From Rhizobium sp. WYJ-E13 (GTDB lineage: Bacteria > Pseudomonadota > Alphaproteobacteria > Rhizobiales > Rhizobiaceae): DNA of 64,000 bases. Location: the NCBI RefSeq assembly GCF_018987265.1, contig NZ_CP076853.1, forward strand, positions 1,116,001 through 1,180,000, given 5' to 3'. Positions 10,056 to 20,568 of this stretch are shown here, one piece after another. Each line of letters begins with the position of its first letter. The stretch's first letter is position 1. The notes under the pieces were generated by a model, which saw only the letters and a program-made list of their open reading frames with translations, made no database searches and was not told where the DNA came from. The position numbers were made by a program, and so were the translations under genes.

Positions 10056-11396
10056 ATGGCTTCTGCAGCGGAACAACTGGCTTCAAACCTCAATTTTTCG
10101 ACCTTCGCCAAAGCCGAGGATCTTAAGAAGCGCCTGTGGTTCACACTGGCAGCTCTCCTCGTCTACCGGCTGGGTACCCATATTCCGCTTCCAGGCCTTA
10201 ATCCGCAGGCCTATGCCCAGGCCTTCCAAGGCCAAGCTGGCGGTATTCTCGGCCTCTTCAACATGTTCTCGGGCGGCGCCGTTCAGCGCATGGCGATCTT
10301 CGCGCTCGGCATCATGCCCTACATCTCCGCTTCGATCATCGTGCAGCTCATGACTTCGGTCGTGCCGGCGCTCGAAAACCTGAAGAAGGAAGGCGAGCAG
10401 GGTCGCAAGATCATCAACCAGTACACCCGCTACGGCACGGTCATCCTCGGCGCGCTCCAGGCCTACGGCATTGCCGTTGGTCTCGAAAGCGGTAACGGCC
10501 TCGTTGTCGATCCGGGCTGGTTCTTTAAAATTTCGACCGTTCTGACGCTCCTCGGCGGCACGATGTTTCTGATGTGGCTCGGGGAGCAGATCACCTCGCG
10601 CGGTATCGGCAACGGTATTTCGCTGATCATCTTCGCAGGCATTGCGGCCGGTCTTCCAACAGCCCTTGCCGGTACGCTGGAACTCGGCCGCACCGGTGCG
10701 CTGTCGACGACGCTCATCCTGGCTGTCATCGTCGTTGCGATCGCCGTCATCGCCGTCATCGTCTTCGTTGAGCGCGCGCAGCGCCGCCTTCTGATCCAGT
10801 ATCCGAAGCGTCAGGTCGGCAACCGCATGTTCCAGGGCGACACCTCGCACCTGCCGCTGAAGCTGAACACCTCGGGCGTCATCCCGGCAATCTTCGCATC
10901 CTCGCTGCTGCTTCTGCCGGCGACGCTTGCGGGCTTTGCCAGCACGACGGCCATGCCGGCTTGGGCAACATCCATCGTTGCTGCGCTCGGCCATGGTCAG
11001 CCGCTTTACATGGTGCTCTATGCGGCACTCATCGCCTTCTTTGCCTTTTTCTACACGGCCATCGTCTTCAATCCGAAGGACACGGCCGACAATCTGAAGA
11101 AGCATGGCGGCTTTATCCCCGGCATCCGCCCGGGCGATCGCACTGCCGAATATATCGACTACGTGCTGACCCGTATCACGGTGATCGGCGCTATCTATCT
11201 CGTCTTCGTCTGTATCCTGCCTGAGATCCTGGTGTCGCAAACCGGCATTCCATTAGCCCTTGGTGGGACTTCGCTTTTGATCGTGGTTAGCGTAACTCTT
11301 GATACGGTGGCACAGATCCAGGGCCATCTGATCGCACAGCAGTACGAAGGCCTGATCAAGAAATCGAAGCTGCGTGGAGGAAAGAGGGGGCGATGA
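10056..11396 (+). CDS. secY: preprotein translocase subunit SecY
   Basis: SecY forms the channel of the Sec translocon in the inner membrane. The 446-residue product has about ten hydrophobic segments, the plug/TM2 region with [17 protein letters not shown], and the cytosolic loop signature [19 protein letters not shown]. The ATG at 10056 ([14 protein letters not shown]) matches the family N-terminus and has GCGGAGAAACGC upstream; a GTG 48 bases earlier is possible but less likely. The stop overlaps the adk start. Confidence 0.98.
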   Translation: MASAAEQLASNLNFSTFAKAEDLKKRLWFTLAALLVYRLGTHIPLPGLNPQAYAQAFQGQAGGILGLFNMFSGGAVQRMAIFALGIMPYISASIIVQLMTSVVPALENLKKEGEQGRKIINQYTRYGTVILGALQAYGIAVGLESGNGLVVDPGWFFKISTVLTLLGGTMFLMWLGEQITSRGIGNGISLIIFAGIAAGLPTALAGTLELGRTGALSTTLILAVIVVAIAVIAVIVFVERAQRRLLIQYPKRQVGNRMFQGDTSHLPLKLNTSGVIPAIFASSLLLLPATLAGFASTTAMPAWATSIVAALGHGQPLYMVLYAALIAFFAFFYTAIVFNPKDTADNLKKHGGFIPGIRPGDRTAEYIDYVLTRITVIGAIYLVFVCILPEILVSQTGIPLALGGTSLLIVVSVTLDTVAQIQGHLIAQQYEGLIKKSKLRGGKRGR

Positions 11397-12043
11397 GACT
11401 TATACTTTTGGGGCCGCCGGGCGCGGGTAAGGGGACCCAGGCCCAGCGGATCGTGGAAAAGCATGGTATTCCGCAGCTTTCCACGGGTGACATGCTGCGC
11501 GCCGCCGTTCAGGCCGGTACTGAAGTCGGCAAGCGTGCCAAGGCTGTCATGGACGCCGGAAATCTGGTCTCGGACGAGATTGTCAACGCCATCGTCTCCG
11601 AACGAATCGATCAACCTGATTGCGCTAACGGTTTCATCCTTGACGGTTTCCCGCGCACGCTGGTGCAGGCGGATGCCACTGAGGCGATGCTGAAGGCCAA
11701 GGGTCTTGATCTCTCTGTCGTCATCGAATTCCGTGTCGACGACAAGGAACTGGTTCGCCGCGTGGCAGGTCGCTACTCCTGTGCTGAGTGCGGCACGGTC
11801 TATCACGATACGGACAAGGTCCCAGACAAGGAAGGTGTCTGCGACAAGTGCGGTTCGACCCACTTCAAGCGCCGTCCCGATGACAATGCCGAGACCATGA
11901 CCAAGCGTCTCGAGGTCTACTACAAGGAAACCTCGCCGCTGATCGGCTACTACTACGCCAAGGGCAAACTCAAGTCCGTGGATGGTATGGCCGAAATCGA
12001 TCAGGTTACGACCGAGATCGAAGGTATTCTTTCCAAGCTTTAA
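11393..12043 (+). CDS. adk: adenylate kinase
   Basis: Interconverts ATP + AMP and 2 ADP in the cytoplasm. The 216-residue long-form enzyme has the P-loop [12 protein letters not shown] near residue 5, GFPRTLVQA in the NMP-binding region, and a zinc-type LID with two CxxC pairs (CAEC and CDKC, about residues 130-153). It overlaps secY by four bases (ATGA), so the two are coupled. The secY-adk order without rpmJ or infA is typical of alphaproteobacteria. Confidence 0.98.
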   Translation: MRLILLGPPGAGKGTQAQRIVEKHGIPQLSTGDMLRAAVQAGTEVGKRAKAVMDAGNLVSDEIVNAIVSERIDQPDCANGFILDGFPRTLVQADATEAMLKAKGLDLSVVIEFRVDDKELVRRVAGRYSCAECGTVYHDTDKVPDKEGVCDKCGSTHFKRRPDDNAETMTKRLEVYYKETSPLIGYYYAKGKLKSVDGMAEIDQVTTEIEGILSKL

Positions 12044-12124
12044 GGCTTTGAAAATAAACTTGGCGGGAGCGGTTGCTTTTTTGCACTGATTCCGTTAAAC
12101 CGCGCCAACTCGCGACATTCCCTG

Positions 12125-12169
12125 CGATCGGCGCGGATTTCCCGAAGGAAATCCGGGTTCGATCGTTTT
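12125..12169 (+). terminator. terminator-like hairpin after adk
   Basis: A perfect 9-bp stem CGGATTTCC/GGAAATCCG with a CGAA tetraloop (12134-12155) is nested inside a second stem formed by CGATCG at both sides, and the whole is followed by TTTTG. It lies in the 219-base gap between adk and rpsM, which has no gene. Confidence 0.65.
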
Positions 12170-12262
12170 GCGATGTTACGAACCCGAATTTGAACGAGCG
12201 GCCTCTGGCTGCATAACGAAGCCCTATTGCCGGATGGCAACTGGAATGCAAGGAGAATAGGC

Positions 12263-12631
12263 GTGGCACGTATCGCTGGCGTCAACATCCCGACTGCAAA
12301 GCGCGTCGTCATCGCGCTGACCTACATTCACGGGATTGGATCGAAATTCGCGCAGGAAATCGTCGAGAAGGTCGGTATTCCGGCTGATCGCCGCGTTCAT
12401 CAGCTCACGGATGCTGAGATACTTCAGATCCGTGAAACCATCGACCGTGACTATCAGGTCGAGGGCGATCTTCGTCGCGAAACCTCGATGAACATCAAGC
12501 GCCTGATGGACCTCGGTTGCTACCGCGGCCTGCGTCATCGCCGTGGCCTGCCGGTCCGCGGTCAGCGCACGCACACCAATGCTCGTACCCGCAAGGGTCC
12601 GGCAAAGGCGATCGCTGGTAAGAAGAAGTAA
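12263..12631 (+). CDS. rpsM: 30S ribosomal protein S13
   Basis: S13 is at the top of the small-subunit head and contacts the P-site tRNA and the large subunit. The 122-residue product starts with GTG ([15 protein letters not shown]), which matches the family N-terminus; AAGGAGAATAGGC lies before it. The C-terminal [18 protein letters not shown] is the family signature. A short gap with a hairpin separates it from rpsK. Confidence 0.97.
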   Translation: MARIAGVNIPTAKRVVIALTYIHGIGSKFAQEIVEKVGIPADRRVHQLTDAEILQIRETIDRDYQVEGDLRRETSMNIKRLMDLGCYRGLRHRRGLPVRGQRTHTNARTRKGPAKAIAGKKK

Positions 12632-12652
12632 TTCCCGGGAAACCGGAGTGGG

Positions 12653-12681
12653 GAGGCTGGCGGTCTGCGCCGGCCTCTTTT
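12653..12681 (+). terminator. terminator-like hairpin between rpsM and rpsK
   Basis: GAGGCTGGCG and CGCCGGCCTC form a 10-base stem with one T-G pair and a 5-base loop, followed by TTTT. It lies in the 133-base gap before rpsK. Partial readthrough is likely, since rpsK and rpoA belong to the same functional group. Confidence 0.6.
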
Positions 12682-12764
12682 GAGTTTGGAATGGGGCCGT
12701 AAAGGCACCGTTCCGGTGTAGCCGCTGGGATTACGGCGGTGAAGAGATCAACGAAAGGAATACC

Positions 12765-13154
12765 ATGGCTAAGGAAGCCGTCCGCGTTCGCCGTCGCGAA
12801 CGTAAGAACATCTCGTCGGGTGTCGCTCACGTCAACTCGACCTTCAACAACACGATGATCACCATCACCGACGCGCAGGGCAATGCGATTGCCTGGTCGT
12901 CGGCTGGCGCCAAGGGCTTCAAGGGCTCGCGCAAGTCGACCCCGTTTGCTGCCCAGATCGCTGCTGAAGACTGCGCCAAGAAGGCCCAGGAACACGGCAT
13001 GAAGTCGCTGGAAGTCGAAGTTTGCGGCCCGGGTTCCGGCCGTGAATCGGCTCTGCGCGCGCTCCAGGCTGCCGGTTTCATGATCACGTCCATTCGTGAC
13101 GTGACCCCGATCCCGCACAATGGCTGCCGTCCGCGCAAGAAGCGCCGCGTCTGA
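12765..13154 (+). CDS. rpsK: 30S ribosomal protein S11
   Basis: S11 lies on the small-subunit platform near the E site. The 129-residue product contains [20 protein letters not shown] near residue 23 and ends with the family signature [30 protein letters not shown] precedes the ATG. It is 97 bases before rpoA. Confidence 0.98.
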   Translation: MAKEAVRVRRRERKNISSGVAHVNSTFNNTMITITDAQGNAIAWSSAGAKGFKGSRKSTPFAAQIAAEDCAKKAQEHGMKSLEVEVCGPGSGRESALRALQAAGFMITSIRDVTPIPHNGCRPRKKRRV

Positions 13155-13251
13155 TCATCGCTATCGTCACCGGTGAGCGCATCGGCGTTCCCGGTGGTTT
13201 TCAAGCTCGGTTGCCACGATTGGATGGTGGCAACGAACGGAAGGCAAAATT

Positions 13252-14262
13252 ATGATTCAGAAGAACTGGCAGGAACTGATCAAGCCGAACAAGGTCGAGT
13301 TCTCTTCGAGCTCGCGCACCAAGGCGACTCTCGTTGCAGAGCCGCTTGAGCGTGGTTTCGGCCTCACCCTCGGCAACGCGTTGCGTCGCGTTCTGCTCTC
13401 CTCTCTGCGCGGTGCGGCTGTTACGGCCGTGCAGATCGACGGCGTGCTGCATGAATTCTCCTCGATCCCGGGCGTTCGTGAGGACGTTACGGACATCGTG
13501 CTCAACATCAAGGAAATCGCCATCAAGATGGATGGCGACGACGCCAAGCGCATGGTCGTGCGCAAACAGGGTCCGGGTGTTGTAACCGCTGGCGACATCC
13601 AGACGGTCGGCGATATCGAAATCCTCAACCCCGAGCATGTCATCTGCACGCTCGACGAGGGTGCCGAAATCCGCATGGAGTTCACCGTCAACAACGGCAA
13701 GGGCTATGTTCCGGCCGAGCGCAATCGTGCGGAAGATGCTCCGATCGGTCTTATCCCGGTCGACAGCCTCTATTCGCCGGTCAAGAAGGTGTCCTACAAG
13801 GTTGAAAATACCCGTGAAGGACAGGTTCTCGACTACGACAAGCTGACAATGACCATCGAAACCGATGGCTCTGTCTCCGGCGAAGATGCCGTCGCTTTCG
13901 CGGCTCGCATCCTGCAGGACCAGCTTGGCGTCTTCGTCAACTTCGACGAACCGCAGAAGGAAGCCGAAGAAGAAGCCGTCACCGAACTGGCCTTCAACCC
14001 GGCGCTCCTCAAGAAGGTGGACGAACTCGAATTGTCGGTTCGTTCGGCAAACTGCCTGAAGAACGACAACATCGTCTACATCGGCGACCTCATTCAGAAG
14101 ACCGAAGCAGAAATGCTCCGCACCCCGAATTTTGGTCGCAAGTCGCTGAACGAAATCAAGGAAGTTCTCGCTTCCATGGGCCTGCACCTCGGCATGGAAG
14201 TGCCGGCATGGCCGCCCGAGAACATCGAAGATCTCGCAAAGCGTTACGAAGACCAATATTAA
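13252..14262 (+). CDS. rpoA: RNA polymerase alpha subunit
   Basis: Alpha dimerises to nucleate RNA polymerase, and its C-terminal domain contacts UP elements and activators. The 336-residue product has the N-terminal assembly domain with [20 protein letters not shown] near residue 29, an acidic linker (EAEEEAVTE) around residue 240, and a C-terminal domain with [14 protein letters not shown] and [16 protein letters not shown]. Normal length for alphaproteobacteria. Confidence 0.99.
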   Translation: MIQKNWQELIKPNKVEFSSSSRTKATLVAEPLERGFGLTLGNALRRVLLSSLRGAAVTAVQIDGVLHEFSSIPGVREDVTDIVLNIKEIAIKMDGDDAKRMVVRKQGPGVVTAGDIQTVGDIEILNPEHVICTLDEGAEIRMEFTVNNGKGYVPAERNRAEDAPIGLIPVDSLYSPVKKVSYKVENTREGQVLDYDKLTMTIETDGSVSGEDAVAFAARILQDQLGVFVNFDEPQKEAEEEAVTELAFNPALLKKVDELELSVRSANCLKNDNIVYIGDLIQKTEAEMLRTPNFGRKSLNEIKEVLASMGLHLGMEVPAWPPENIEDLAKRYEDQY

Positions 14263-14269
14263 GAACCAA

Positions 14270-14296
14270 AAAGGCAGGCTCTTCACGGCTGCCTTT
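14270..14296 (+). terminator. hairpin between rpoA and rplQ
   Basis: AAAGGCAG and CTGCCTTT form a perfect 8-bp stem just after the rpoA stop; the tail is CCCC rather than a T run, but on either strand the stem ends in T or A bases. It could act as a weak terminator or RNA-stability element before rplQ, which starts 92 bases further on. Confidence 0.45.
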
Positions 14297-14387
14297 CCCC
14301 GTCAAACAGCAGGCCTATCGCCTGCATGTGCCAGGAAACGGCAGGCCCGGTAACGAAGTAAGGGCACTGCATTAAAGGAGAATAGCA

Positions 14388-14810
14388 ATGCGCCATGGTA
14401 AAGCCGGCCGCAAGCTGAATAGAACTGCAAGCCACCGCAAGGCGATGTTCGCCAACATGGCGGCTTCGCTCATCACCCACGAGCAGATCGTAACGACCCT
14501 TCCGAAGGCCAAGGAAATTCGTCCGATCGTCGAAAAGCTCGTCACCCTCGGCAAGCGCGGCGACCTGCACGCTCGTCGTCAGGCGATCTCGCAGATCAAG
14601 GACGCCGCTGTCGTTTCGAAGCTCTTCGACACGATCGCCTCGCGCTACGCAACCCGCAACGGCGGTTACCTGCGTATCATGAAGGCCGGCTTCCGCCAGG
14701 GCGACAACGCCGCTCTCGCCGTCATCGAATTCGTTGACCGCGACACCTACGCAAAGGGCGCAGCCGACAAGGCCCGCGTCGCTGCTGAAGAGCAGTCTGT
14801 CGCTGCCTGA
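14388..14810 (+). CDS. rplQ: 50S ribosomal protein L17
   Basis: L17 surrounds the tunnel exit of the large subunit. The 140-residue product begins [20 protein letters not shown], the invariant family N-terminus, and has a C-terminal extension common in alphaproteobacteria. AAAGGAGAATAGC precedes the ATG. It closes the ribosomal cluster and is followed by a strong terminator. Confidence 0.98.
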   Translation: MRHGKAGRKLNRTASHRKAMFANMAASLITHEQIVTTLPKAKEIRPIVEKLVTLGKRGDLHARRQAISQIKDAAVVSKLFDTIASRYATRNGGYLRIMKAGFRQGDNAALAVIEFVDRDTYAKGAADKARVAAEEQSVAA

Positions 14811-14833
14811 GATTTTCCGGTTTCGGAAAGCAG

Positions 14834-14861
14834 AAAAGCCGGGCCTTGCGCCCGGCTTTTT
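14834..14861 (+). terminator. strong intrinsic terminator after rplQ
   Basis: AAAAGCCGGGC pairs with GCCCGGCTTTTT around a 5-base loop and runs into TTTTT. This marks the end of the ribosomal protein cluster. Confidence 0.85.
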
Positions 14862-14889
14862 CGTTTGTGCGTTTGGTTGGAGGCCGCTT

Positions 14890-15275
14890 CTGCGCAAGCT
14901 TTCTTAAGCGGCTGATTGTTCATGGCTTCGATGTTGTAGCTATCGGGATCGAGAATAAAGCAGGCATAATAATCAGGCGTGTAGTCCGGGCGCGGGCCGG
15001 GTGCGCCATTATCCTGCGCGCCGGCTTAAGAGCGCCTTGATAGAACGCATCGACTTCCGCCCTGTTCCTGGCTCGAAAAGCGACGTGGACGCGTGTCAGG
15101 GGCGGGGGGCTAACGGCCTGCTGGATTTCGAACAGGGAGCCGTTGCCGATATCGAAGGCCTAGAACAGCTTTTCCTTCCCGAAGGACAATGTATATCCCA
15201 AGGTGCGAAAGCTCTTTCATAAAAGAGCCTGCTCTTTGTGAGATCGCTCGCGGCGACGGTGATATGATCAATCAA
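14890..15275 (-). pseudogene. decayed VOC/glyoxalase-family gene
   Basis: Read from 15275 leftwards, the first frame gives LIDHITVAASDLTKSRLFYE, the N-terminus of a VOC/glyoxalase-like protein. After the Ala-Pro codons near 15197-15205 the frame shifts; the next frame continues with LGYTLSFGKEKLF, an in-frame TAG at 15160-15162 in place of a Trp-like codon, then AFDIGNGSLFEIQQAV and TRVHVAFRARNRAEVDAFYQ. A second shift near 15013-15027 leads to AQDNGAP and DYTPDYYACFILDPDSYNIE. Two frameshifts, one stop and a TTG in place of the expected ATG mark it as a pseudogene. It lies between rplQ and the DUF817 gene. Confidence 0.8.
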
Positions 15276-15316
15276 GCTTCCCGCTCCTTGCCCTGGTTCT
15301 CTGACTGTTTCGGGAA

Positions 15317-16186
15317 TCATTCGGGCACGTGGATTTTGTGTTTGATGTGCTTGAGATTTGCGACGATCGTGAAGGTCATAATCACCAGCAGGCACCACGA
15401 ACTCCATTTGCCGATATGCACGGTGGACCACGCGCCGATCTGGTTCGGATAGCGCCACACCCCGAAGAAGGTGCTGATGTTTTCGGCAAGCCAGATGAAG
15501 AAGCCGATCAGGATGAAGGCGAAAAGCAGGGGCATCTTGCGGTCCTGATCATAGGGCCTGAAAATGACGGTGGTGCGCGCATAAAGACCGAGCGTGCAGG
15601 CGGCGATGTACCAACGGTAGTCGCCGATATAGTGATGGGTGAAGAAGTTGGCGTAGATCGCCAATGCCATGAGCCCGGCCATCCAGTAGGGCGGATGATG
15701 TCTCACGCGCAGATCAAAAAGGCGCCAAGCCTGAATGACGTAGCTGCCGACAGCCGCATACATGAAGCCGGAAAAAAGCGGGACGCCAAACAGTTTGGCA
15801 TAGGCGAAATCCGGATAGCTCCACGACTGGATGCTGCCTGAGGTCTTGAAGACCTCCAGTGCAAAACCAATCAGATGAAAGACAGAGATCGCCTTCAATT
15901 CGTCGATGGTTTCGAGCTTTGCCCAGACCATCCAAGCCTGAATCGCAAGAGCGATAATCAGCAGCAGATCATAACGCGGAATACCGATGATGCCTGCATG
16001 CGGGACCAGGAAGACCGACAGAAAAAACAGGCCTGCGAAGAGGCAGGCTCGGGCCTCCTTGACGGCAAAATAGAAGAATTCGACGATGAAGCGTTCGATG
16101 CCATTGCGTTGAAGATCGGCCGGCCGGTCGATCAGATGTTTGTCCAAAAGAGGAAGTAATTCCGGAAGTGCGGCGACTTTTGGCAT
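15317..16186 (-). CDS. DUF817 family integral membrane protein
   Basis: The 289-residue product from the ATG at 16186 (MPKVAALPELLPLL) is rich in hydrophobic segments, probably seven or eight. It has the DUF817 landmarks RYDLLLIIALAIQAWMVW, the conserved VFKTSGSIQSWSYPD and FFTHHYIGDYRWYIAA. The function of the family is unknown. An upstream in-frame extension to 16372 overlaps the divergent DUF2809 gene and is not supported. It lies 67 bases from that gene, back to back. Confidence 0.85.
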   Translation of the reverse strand: MPKVAALPELLPLLDKHLIDRPADLQRNGIERFIVEFFYFAVKEARACLFAGLFFLSVFLVPHAGIIGIPRYDLLLIIALAIQAWMVWAKLETIDELKAISVFHLIGFALEVFKTSGSIQSWSYPDFAYAKLFGVPLFSGFMYAAVGSYVIQAWRLFDLRVRHHPPYWMAGLMALAIYANFFTHHYIGDYRWYIAACTLGLYARTTVIFRPYDQDRKMPLLFAFILIGFFIWLAENISTFFGVWRYPNQIGAWSTVHIGKWSSWCLLVIMTFTIVANLKHIKHKIHVPE

Positions 16187-16253
16187 ATGCTGGCGAGCAA
16201 CCTCTGTTTTGAAACAGTGCGAACCTACCGAGTGACGGCGACAGCTTGATATC

Positions 16254-16733
16254 TTGATGATTGGAAATTGGCAGCGGAACTCGGTTAGAATTGTGGTGGC
16301 CTTTTTGAATTCACACAAGATTATTCGGCGCATCCATGCCCAGCGCCTCGCAGCCCTGCTGCTCATCATCATTTCCGGTTTGACACTCAGGCGATTCGGT
16401 TATGCGGCCGATCTTCCCTTCTTCATCGTCAAATACGGCGGCTCACTGCTCTGGGGATCGATGGTCTATGTCCTGCTTGCATTTATCATCGCAGGCCTCT
16501 TTGGGAGCATTCGCCCCGCTGGAATCGCTCTCATGGGGCTATGCGTTGCGATAGCCGTCGAGTTGCTCCGGCTCTATCACACGCCCTGGCTCGATGCGTT
16601 TCGATTGACGACCGCCGGCGCCTTGCTGCTTGGCAGAGTCTTCTCGGTCTGGAATATTGTGGCCTATGCTATCGGGATAGCTGCGGCCTATGCGCTTGAC
16701 CCCGCACGCAGGCGATTGTCTTTCGAGCCGTAA
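16254..16733 (+). CDS. DUF2809 family membrane protein
   Basis: A small membrane protein of up to 159 residues with about four hydrophobic segments. It has the DUF2809 pattern: LRRFG followed by KYGGSLLWGSMVYVLLAF, then ELLRLYHTPWLDAFRLTTAG, where the HxPWLD stretch is the family mark, and a final segment WNIVAYAIGIAAAYAL. The start is uncertain: no clear ribosome binding site precedes the first ATG, and starts inside the first 30 codons are possible. Function unknown. Confidence 0.8.
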   Translation: MMIGNWQRNSVRIVVAFLNSHKIIRRIHAQRLAALLLIIISGLTLRRFGYAADLPFFIVKYGGSLLWGSMVYVLLAFIIAGLFGSIRPAGIALMGLCVAIAVELLRLYHTPWLDAFRLTTAGALLLGRVFSVWNIVAYAIGIAAAYALDPARRRLSFEP

Positions 16734-16742
16734 CGCGGATCT

Positions 16743-17402
16743 CTATGACGCTGATGATGCTACGGTTCGTCCGCGTGCCCGTCCTTGCCCCCTCTTTCGG
16801 CTCCGCCCGATGGGCTTGTAGGCACGGTAGAGGATCAGCGCGATGATCAGCCCGACATAGATATATTGCTCAAGGTCCAGGATCTTCGTCGACAGGGCAA
16901 AGTGCAGTGCTGCCGATGCGGCAATGATGTAGATGAGGCGATGGAGCCAGATCCAGTTCTTGCCCAGCCTGCGGATCGAGAAATTATTGGATGTAAGCGC
17001 GAGTGGAACAAGCATCGCCAGTGCACCCATGCCGAACATGATGAAGGGTCGCTTCACGACGTCATCAATGACGGCAGCGACGTCCAGCGCCTGATCGAGC
17101 ACCATGTAGACGGTGAAGTGCATCAGAGCGTAGTAAAACGTCAGAAGGCCGAGTGCGCGGCGATAGCGCAGGTAATTCCAGCCGAGAAGGTCCCGGGCAG
17201 GGGTAACCGCAAGCGTCAGGATCAGAAAGCGAATGGTCCAGATGCCGAGGAAGAGTTCGAAGGTCTTCACTGGATCGGCGCCGAGCTGATCCGTTGCGCC
17301 GAGATAGAAGTTCCAAGCTGCGGGCAGGAGCCCTACACCATAGAGCAGCCAGACGGATACCGGCAGCCAGCGCTTCGGAATGGCGAGCGAAAACGCTGCC
17401 AT
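16743..17402 (-). CDS. msrQ: MsrQ heme-binding membrane subunit of methionine sulfoxide reductase
   Basis: MsrQ is a heme b membrane protein that passes electrons from the respiratory chain to MsrP in the periplasm. The 219-residue product from 17402 has six hydrophobic segments and conserved histidines, for example in YYALMHFTVYMVLD and IWLHRLIYIIAASAALHF. Its ATG overlaps the msrP stop by one base (TGATG), so the two are coupled. The upstream in-frame extension runs antisense-like through msrP and is rejected. Confidence 0.95.
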   Translation of the reverse strand: MAAFSLAIPKRWLPVSVWLLYGVGLLPAAWNFYLGATDQLGADPVKTFELFLGIWTIRFLILTLAVTPARDLLGWNYLRYRRALGLLTFYYALMHFTVYMVLDQALDVAAVIDDVVKRPFIMFGMGALAMLVPLALTSNNFSIRRLGKNWIWLHRLIYIIAASAALHFALSTKILDLEQYIYVGLIIALILYRAYKPIGRSRKRGQGRARGRTVASSAS

Positions 17403-18349
17403 CAGAAATTCACCCGGAGATCCATGCCGTCGTAGAGACCGGCGACTTCGTCGGCATAGCCGTTGAAGGGCAGGGTGGGGTGGCGATTGGCGCCGAAGAA
17501 GCCGCTTTCGCCGATGCGCCGCTCCGTCGCCTGGCTCCAGCGCGGATGATCGACGGCCGGATTGACGTTGGCGTAGAAGCCGTATTCCTGCGGGTTGGTG
17601 ACCTGCCAGGTGTTCTTCGGCTGCTGATCGGTGAGCGTGATGCGCACGATCGATTTGATGCCCTTGAAACCGTATTTCCACGGCACGACGAGGCGCACCG
17701 GCGCGCCATTTTGGTTCGGCAGCGTTTCGCCATAGAGCCCGACGGCGAGCAGCGTCAGCGGGTGGCGCGCCTCGTCCATCCGCAGGCCCTCGACATAGGG
17801 CCAGTTCAGCGACTGGAAGAAGCCGGCTTGGCCGGGCATCTCCTCGGGGCGCACGACTGTCTCGAAGGCAACATATTTGGCGCTGCCCTGCGGCTCTACC
17901 TTGTCGAGAAGCGAGGCGAGCGGAAAGCCGTCCCATGGAATGACCATCGACCAGGCCTCCACACAGCGCATGCGATAGACGCGCTCCTCGATCGGAAACT
18001 CCTTCATCAGCGCCTCAATATCGAAGATGCCGGGCTTGTTGACCATGCCGTCGACCTTTATCGTCCAGGGCAGCGGCTTGAACTTGCCGGAGAGGGCTGC
18101 AGGATCGCCCTTGTCGAGGCCGAATTCGTAGAAGTTGTTGTAGGTGGTCACGTCCTTGATCGGCGTCAGCTTGTCATCGACCGTGTACTTGCTCTTGACG
18201 GTCGTAAGCGCCGCCGCACTCGCCTTGCCGGCGCCGTAGAGCGCCATGGCGCTGAGTGTTGCGGCGCCAAGAAATTCACGGCGCTTCATATAAATCTCGC
18301 GCGGCGTGATCTCGGAAGAAGGGACTTTGGGCGGACGATAGGTTGGCAT
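17402..18349 (-). CDS. msrP: MsrP molybdopterin catalytic subunit, periplasmic methionine sulfoxide reductase
   Basis: MsrP repairs oxidised methionine in periplasmic proteins. The 315-residue product from 18349 ([14 protein letters not shown]) has a twin-arginine signal [20 protein letters not shown] at about residues 22-41, and the Mo-coordinating Cys in [30 protein letters not shown] precedes the ATG. It is upstream of msrQ in one operon. Earlier in-frame starts up to 19150 overlap ilvD on the other strand and are not credible. Confidence 0.96.
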   Translation of the reverse strand: MPTYRPPKVPSSEITPREIYMKRREFLGAATLSAMALYGAGKASAAALTTVKSKYTVDDKLTPIKDVTTYNNFYEFGLDKGDPAALSGKFKPLPWTIKVDGMVNKPGIFDIEALMKEFPIEERVYRMRCVEAWSMVIPWDGFPLASLLDKVEPQGSAKYVAFETVVRPEEMPGQAGFFQSLNWPYVEGLRMDEARHPLTLLAVGLYGETLPNQNGAPVRLVVPWKYGFKGIKSIVRITLTDQQPKNTWQVTNPQEYGFYANVNPAVDHPRWSQATERRIGESGFFGANRHPTLPFNGYADEVAGLYDGMDLRVNF

Positions 18350-18670
18350 GTCGAATTCCTCTTGGGCGGGGCAGCCCGCGTGAATCTTAAACGCAAATTG
18401 CGCGCTTTGGATCAGTGTGTATGCCTTGAATCCTAGCGGCGAAAAGCCAATTTTTTGTGTTCGTCCGTGATGGAATAGTCCGTAACAAAAGAGAGCTTGC
18501 GTCCGTATATGCCCGATGGTGCTACCCGTACCGCTTTGGGCGTTCCCGGTAGTGACAGCTAGGACCGATTGGATTAGGACAATTCCAAAAAGCAGCGACT
18601 GCCCGGCGTCCGCAAATCCTTTTGCCGCCCCGCATCGCCAGACAATTCCTGGAGATTGAGGAAGACACCG
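18350..18670. other. intergenic region between msrP and ilvD
   Basis: A 321-base region between divergent genes that must hold both promoters. I see no gene, no long inverted repeat and no convincing operator. The ilvD-proximal end carries GAGATTGAGGAAGACACCG, the ilvD ribosome binding site. Confidence 0.6.
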
Positions 18671-20509
18671 ATGCCAGCTTATCGTTCCAGAACCACGACC
18701 CACGGCCGCAACATGGCGGGCGCGCGCGGCCTTTGGCGCGCTACGGGCATGAAGGATTCGGATTTCGGCAAGCCGATTATCGCTGTGGTGAACTCCTTCA
18801 CGCAGTTCGTCCCAGGCCACGTTCACCTCAAGGATCTCGGCCAACTCGTCGCCCGCGAAATCGAAGCGGCCGGCGGCGTCGCCAAGGAATTCAACACAAT
18901 TGCCGTCGATGATGGCATCGCCATGGGCCATGACGGCATGCTCTATTCGCTGCCCTCGCGCGAGCTGATCGCCGACAGCGTCGAATACATGGTCAACGCC
19001 CATTGCGCCGACGCCATGGTCTGCATCTCCAACTGCGACAAGATCACCCCCGGCATGCTGATGGCGTCGCTGCGCCTCAACATACCCACAATCTTCGTCT
19101 CCGGCGGCCCGATGGAGGCCGGCAAGGTCGTCCTGCATGGCAAGACGCATGCGCTCGACCTCGTCGATGCCATGGTTGCTGCCGCCGACGACAAGATTTC
19201 CGATGAAGACGTCAAGGTCATCGAACGTTCGGCCTGTCCGACCTGCGGTTCATGCTCCGGCATGTTTACCGCAAACTCCATGAACTGCCTGACCGAAGCC
19301 CTCGGCCTGTCGCTGCCCGGCAACGGCTCGACGCTCGCAACGCACGCCGATCGCAAGCGCCTCTTTGTCGAAGCCGGCCACCTGATCGTCGATCTCGCTC
19401 GTCGCTACTACGAGCAGGAGGATGAGAAGACCCTGCCGCGCACGATCGCCTCCAAGCAGGCTTTCGAGAATGCCATGGCGCTCGATATCGCCATGGGCGG
19501 CTCGACCAATACGGTTCTGCACATTCTGGCGGCTGCGCATGAGGGCGAGGTGGATTTCACCATGGCCGACATCGATGCGCTGTCGCGCCGCGTTCCTTGC
19601 CTCTCCAAGGTCGCGCCGGCCAAGTCCGACGTACATATGGAAGACGTCCATCGCGCCGGCGGCATTATGTCGATCCTCGGCGAGCTCGATAAGGGCGGCC
19701 TTCTCAACCGCGACTGCCCGACCGTTCACGCCGAAACGCTGGGTGACGCCATCGATCGCTGGGACATCACCCGCACCAACAGCGAGACGGTCCGCAAGTT
19801 CTATCGCGCGGCTCCTGGCGGCATCCCGACTCAGGTTGCCTTCAGCCAGGAAGCCCGCTGGGATGAGCTCGATACCGACCGCGTCGGCGGCGTCATTCGC
19901 TCGGTCGAGCATCCTTTCTCCAAGGATGGCGGCCTTGCAGTTCTCAAGGGCAATCTGGCGGTCGACGGCTGCATCGTGAAGACGGCAGGCGTCGATGAGT
20001 CGATCCTGAAGTTCTCCGGTCCGGCCAAGGTCTTTGAAAGCCAGGACGCGGCCGTGAAGGGCATCCTCGGCAATGAAGTCGTTGCCGGTGATGTCGTCGT
20101 CATCCGCTACGAAGGCCCGAAGGGCGGCCCGGGCATGCAGGAAATGCTCTATCCGACGAGCTATCTGAAGTCGAAGGGCCTCGGCAAGGCCTGCGCCCTG
20201 ATCACCGACGGCCGCTTCTCCGGCGGCACCTCCGGTCTCTCGATCGGCCATGCCTCGCCGGAAGCTGCCAATGGCGGCACGATTGGCCTCGTGCGCCAGG
20301 GCGACATGATCGATATCGATATCCCGAACCGTACGATCAGCCTGCGTGTCAGCGATGCGGAGCTTGCTACCCGCCGTGCCGAACAGGACCAGAAGGGCTG
20401 GCATCCAGCCGAGCCGCGCAAGCGCAACGTCTCGACCGCGCTCAAGGCCTATGCCGCCTTCGCCACCAGTGCCGACCGCGGCGCCGTTCGTGACCTGAGC
20501 GCGCGATAA
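18671..20509 (+). CDS. ilvD: dihydroxy-acid dehydratase
   Basis: IlvD converts 2,3-dihydroxy acids into 2-keto acids in isoleucine, valine and pantothenate synthesis. The 612-residue product starts [20 protein letters not shown] at the ATG 18671, chosen because GAGGAAG precedes it. It has the Fe-S cysteines in [12 protein letters not shown] and [15 protein letters not shown], and the C-terminal [19 protein letters not shown]. It stands alone, with a terminator after it; ilvA lies far downstream at 47 kb. Confidence 0.98.
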   Translation: MPAYRSRTTTHGRNMAGARGLWRATGMKDSDFGKPIIAVVNSFTQFVPGHVHLKDLGQLVAREIEAAGGVAKEFNTIAVDDGIAMGHDGMLYSLPSRELIADSVEYMVNAHCADAMVCISNCDKITPGMLMASLRLNIPTIFVSGGPMEAGKVVLHGKTHALDLVDAMVAAADDKISDEDVKVIERSACPTCGSCSGMFTANSMNCLTEALGLSLPGNGSTLATHADRKRLFVEAGHLIVDLARRYYEQEDEKTLPRTIASKQAFENAMALDIAMGGSTNTVLHILAAAHEGEVDFTMADIDALSRRVPCLSKVAPAKSDVHMEDVHRAGGIMSILGELDKGGLLNRDCPTVHAETLGDAIDRWDITRTNSETVRKFYRAAPGGIPTQVAFSQEARWDELDTDRVGGVIRSVEHPFSKDGGLAVLKGNLAVDGCIVKTAGVDESILKFSGPAKVFESQDAAVKGILGNEVVAGDVVVIRYEGPKGGPGMQEMLYPTSYLKSKGLGKACALITDGRFSGGTSGLSIGHASPEAANGGTIGLVRQGDMIDIDIPNRTISLRVSDAELATRRAEQDQKGWHPAEPRKRNVSTALKAYAAFATSADRGAVRDLSAR

Positions 20510-20531
20510 GCCGACTTGTTGCAGATTAGTT

Positions 20532-20568
20532 AGAGCAGCTGATTAAGAGTCAGCTGCTCTTTCATTTT
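20532..20568. terminator. bidirectional terminator between ilvD and the GFA gene
   Basis: AGAGCAGCTGA and TCAGCTGCTCT form a perfect 11-bp stem with a 7-base loop, followed by TTCATTTTC on the + strand. It serves ilvD and probably also the convergent GFA-family gene. Confidence 0.75.

Noticed and set aside
15329..15841. 170-codon + strand frame opposite the DUF817 gene
   Set aside because: The minus-strand product has the membrane-protein pattern of DUF817; the + frame is a shadow.
18350..19150. N-terminal extension of MsrP to 19150
   Set aside because: The extension overlaps ilvD antisense; the twin-arginine signal and ribosome binding site fix the start at 18349.
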